Shown here: positions 61,690 to 64,000 of the stretch, piece by piece
Layout: the number at the start of each line of letters is the position of its first letter
Position numbering within the stretch: the first letter of the stretch is position 1
DNA from: Rhizobium sp. L1K21
GTDB lineage: Bacteria > Pseudomonadota > Alphaproteobacteria > Rhizobiales > Rhizobiaceae
NCBI RefSeq assembly: GCF_024055895.1
Contig: NZ_JAMXLE010000001.1
Span: forward strand, 1,860,001 to 1,924,000
DNA length: 64,000 nt
Direction: 5' to 3'
Notes under the pieces: generated by a model
Told to the model about the DNA's origin: nothing
Seen by the model: the letters and a program-made list of their open reading frames with translations, nothing else
The model's database searches: none
Position numbers and translations under genes: made by a program

Positions 61690-64000
61690 TTACTCGGCTG
61701 CGTCAGGCAGTTCGCCAGCTGGCGGGACCGCCGGATCGATCTTGGAATTTTCCAACTCCACCGACAGACCCAGAGACCGCATTTCCTTCACGAGAACGTT
61801 GAAGGATTCGGGAATGCCCGCTTCGAACGTATCGTCGCCGCGTACGATGGCTTCGTAAACCTTCGTACGGCCCGCCACGTCGTCCGACTTGACGGTGAGC
61901 ATTTCCTGCAGCGTGTAGGCAGCACCATATGCTTCAAGCGCCCAGACCTCCATTTCACCGAAGCGCTGGCCACCGAACTGCGCCTTACCACCCAGCGGCT
62001 GCTGGGTAACGAGGGAGTACGGACCAATCGAACGGGCGTGGATCTTGTCGTCCACAAGGTGGTTCAGCTTCAGCATGTAGATGTAGCCGACAGTCACCTG
62101 ACGGTCGAACTGTTCACCGGTACGTCCATCATAAAGCGTCGACTGGCCGGATTCCTTCAGGCCTGCCTTCACCAGCATTTCGTTGACGTCGGCTTCCACA
62201 GCACCGTCGAAGACCGGTGTTGCGATGGACACGCCGCGACGGGTCTGCTCGGCGAGGCGGACGATGGAGTCATCGTCGTAGTCCTTGATCGGCTCGCCCT
62301 TCGGACCGGTGCCCATGACGCTGTCGATGGTGTCACGCAGCGGCTTGATATCGTTGGTTTCCTTATAGGCATCCAACATCTCGCCGATCTGCTTGCCCAT
62401 GCCGGCGCAAGCCCAACCGAGGTGGGTTTCCAGAATCTGGCCAACGTTCATGCGCGAAGGCACGCCAAGCGGGTTCAGCACGACGTCAACATGGGTACCG
62501 TCTTCGAGGAACGGCATGTCCTCAATCGGCAGAATGCGGGAAACCACACCCTTGTTGCCGTGACGGCCGGCCATCTTGTCGCCCGGCTGGATCTTGCGCT
62601 TAACAGCAACGAAGACCTTGACCATCTTCATCACGCCCGGAGGCATTTCATCGCCGCGCTGGACCTTTTCGACCTTATCCATGAAGCGCTGTTCAAGGCG
62701 CGACTTGGATTCATCGTACTGGCCACGGAGCGCTTCGATTTCGCCCTGAACCTTTTCGTCCTCAACGGCAAACATCCACCACTGCGAGCGGGGATATTCC
62801 TTAATGACGTCTTCGTTCAGCGCGCCGCCCTTCTTGAAGCCCTTCGGACCTGCAACGGCCGTCTTGCCGTTCAACATTTCGATCAGGCGGCCATAGACGT
62901 TGCGGTCGAGGATGGCCTGTTCGTCATCACGGTCCTTGGCAAGACGTTCGATCTCTTCGCGTTCGATCGCCATTGCACGCTCGTCCTTTTCAACGCCGTG
63001 GCGGTTGAAAACGCGAACTTCAACGATCGTACCAAACGTGCCAGGCGGCATGCGCATGGAGGTGTCGCGAACGTCGGATGCCTTCTCACCGAAGATAGCG
63101 CGAAGAAGCTTTTCTTCCGGCGTCATCGGGCTTTCGCCCTTCGGGGTGATCTTGCCGACGAGGATATCACCCGGCTGAACTTCAGCACCGATATAGACGA
63201 TACCGGCTTCGTCGAGGTTCTTCAGAGCCTCTTCGGAAACGTTCGGAATATCGCGGGTGATTTCTTCCGGACCAAGCTTGGTGTCGCGGGCCATGACTTC
63301 GAATTCCTCGATATGGATCGAGGTGAAGACGTCATCGCTAACGATACGTTCAGACAGAAGAATGGAGTCTTCGTAGTTGTAGCCGTTCCAGGGCATGAAC
63401 GCGACGAGCGCGTTGCGTCCCAGAGCTAGATCACCGAGATCGGTCGAAGGACCGTCAGCAATGATATCGCCCTTGTTCAGAACGTCGCCAACGCGCACCA
63501 GCGGGCGCTGGTTGATGGCGGTGTTCTGGTTCGAACGCTGGAACTTCTGCAACCGGTAGATGTCAACGCCCGACTTCGACGGATCGAGGTCTTCGGTTGC
63601 GCGGATAACGATACGGGTCGCATCCACCTGGTCCACCACGCCACCACGACGGGCGGCAATAGCGGCACCGGAGTCACGGGCCACAACCGATTCCATGCCT
63701 GTACCGACGAATGGTGCTTCTGCACGCAAGAGCGGCACAGCCTGCTTCTGCATGTTCGAGCCCATGAGCGCGCGGTTGGCGTCATCGTTTTCCAGGAACG
63801 GAATGAGCGAGGCTGCAACGGACACGAGCTGCTTTGGCGAAACGTCCATCAGGTTGATCATTTCGCGCGGAGCAAGTTGCACGTCGCCGGCATGGCGGCA
63901 AACCACGAACTCGTCAACAAACGAGCCGTCCTTGTCCATGTTGGCGTTGGCCTGTGCCACATAGTACTTGGCTTCTTCCATGGCGGAGAGGTAGATCACC
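61690..64000 (-). CDS. rpoB: DNA-directed RNA polymerase subunit beta, partial (5' end outside window)
   Basis: The C-terminal 769-770 residues. It opens [20 protein letters not shown] and includes [40 protein letters not shown]-like (here [20 protein letters not shown]), [20 protein letters not shown] and [20 protein letters not shown], the universal beta blocks around the active centre and the clamp. The rifampicin-resistance region lies N-terminal to the visible part, so nothing can be said on it. It runs off the right edge. Confidence 0.97.
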   Translation of the reverse strand, partial: VIYLSAMEEAKYYVAQANANMDKDGSFVDEFVVCRHAGDVQLAPREMINLMDVSPKQLVSVAASLIPFLENDDANRALMGSNMQKQAVPLLRAEAPFVGTGMESVVARDSGAAIAARRGGVVDQVDATRIVIRATEDLDPSKSGVDIYRLQKFQRSNQNTAINQRPLVRVGDVLNKGDIIADGPSTDLGDLALGRNALVAFMPWNGYNYEDSILLSERIVSDDVFTSIHIEEFEVMARDTKLGPEEITRDIPNVSEEALKNLDEAGIVYIGAEVQPGDILVGKITPKGESPMTPEEKLLRAIFGEKASDVRDTSMRMPPGTFGTIVEVRVFNRHGVEKDERAMAIEREEIERLAKDRDDEQAILDRNVYGRLIEMLNGKTAVAGPKGFKKGGALNEDVIKEYPRSQWWMFAVEDEKVQGEIEALRGQYDESKSRLEQRFMDKVEKVQRGDEMPPGVMKMVKVFVAVKRKIQPGDKMAGRHGNKGVVSRILPIEDMPFLEDGTHVDVVLNPLGVPSRMNVGQILETHLGWACAGMGKQIGEMLDAYKETNDIKPLRDTIDSVMGTGPKGEPIKDYDDDSIVRLAEQTRRGVSIATPVFDGAVEADVNEMLVKAGLKESGQSTLYDGRTGEQFDRQVTVGYIYMLKLNHLVDDKIHARSIGPYSLVTQQPLGGKAQFGGQRFGEMEVWALEAYGAAYTLQEMLTVKSDDVAGRTKVYEAIVRGDDTFEAGIPESFNVLVKEMRSLGLSVELENSKIDPAVPPAGELPDAAE

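Overview
The window reads as a chromosomal segment of an alphaproteobacterium, most likely Hyphomicrobiales/Brucellaceae (Brucella/Ochrobactrum relatives). The support is a hybrid kinase of the CckA type, a DksA with a single zinc-finger cysteine, a rhizobial-style dksA/DUF1127/fliO-like neighbourhood, an S14 without zinc motifs, and the order rpoB-rpoC-rpsL-rpsG-fusA-tuf-S10-spc-alpha with secY-adk inside. The genus cannot be fixed from sequence reading alone. I see no rRNA, tRNA, CRISPR array, IS element or prophage.

Layout. (1) 1-10.7 kb, mixed metabolism and transport: partial nucleoside 2-deoxyribosyltransferase, PPOX flavoprotein, alpha/beta hydrolase divergent from a MarR regulator, DUF971 protein, moaA, a secreted protein, EamA and Bcr/CflA-type exporters, a mobA-mobB fusion, and a basic amino acid ABC importer (binding protein plus two permeases, no ATPase). 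(2) 10.8-20 kb, regulation and housekeeping: cckA, fliO-like gene, dksA, DUF1127 protein, a 32-codon gene candidate, murI, trmJ, HxlR regulator divergent from an MBL hydrolase, a secreted hypothetical, and icd. (3) 21-35.4 kb: a DUF1883-GGDEF protein, HemG-like flavodoxin, a coupled AraC/GyrI pair, rarA, a Do-like protease, MFS transporter, chemoreceptor, ilvD, a small membrane protein, msrP-msrQ and a 38-codon gene candidate. (4) 35.5-64 kb: the ribosomal protein/RNA polymerase cluster, all on the minus strand from rpoB (5' end outside the window) down to rplQ, interrupted between rpoC and rpsL by a TetR/secreted hydrolase pair and a 95-residue conserved protein.

How parts connect. MoaA (early Moco synthesis), MobAB (late Moco modification) and MsrP (a Moco enzyme partnered with the MsrQ haem membrane protein) form a molybdenum theme spread over the left half. 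CckA and DksA are global regulators. The ribosomal block supplies translation, secretion (SecY), adenylate balance (Adk) and RNA polymerase.

The most noteworthy signals are non-coding. Perfect or near-perfect hairpins recur in most larger gaps of the ribosomal cluster. A terminator-like hairpin followed by a good -35/-10 pair separates rplO from secY, and a 294-bp hairpin-rich gap splits rpsQ from rplN. Other points of interest are the DUF1883-GGDEF fusion, the coupled double GyrI-domain gene pair, and two small genes with good ribosome binding sites. No clear new multi-gene defence or metabolic system was found; most of the window is conserved core genome.
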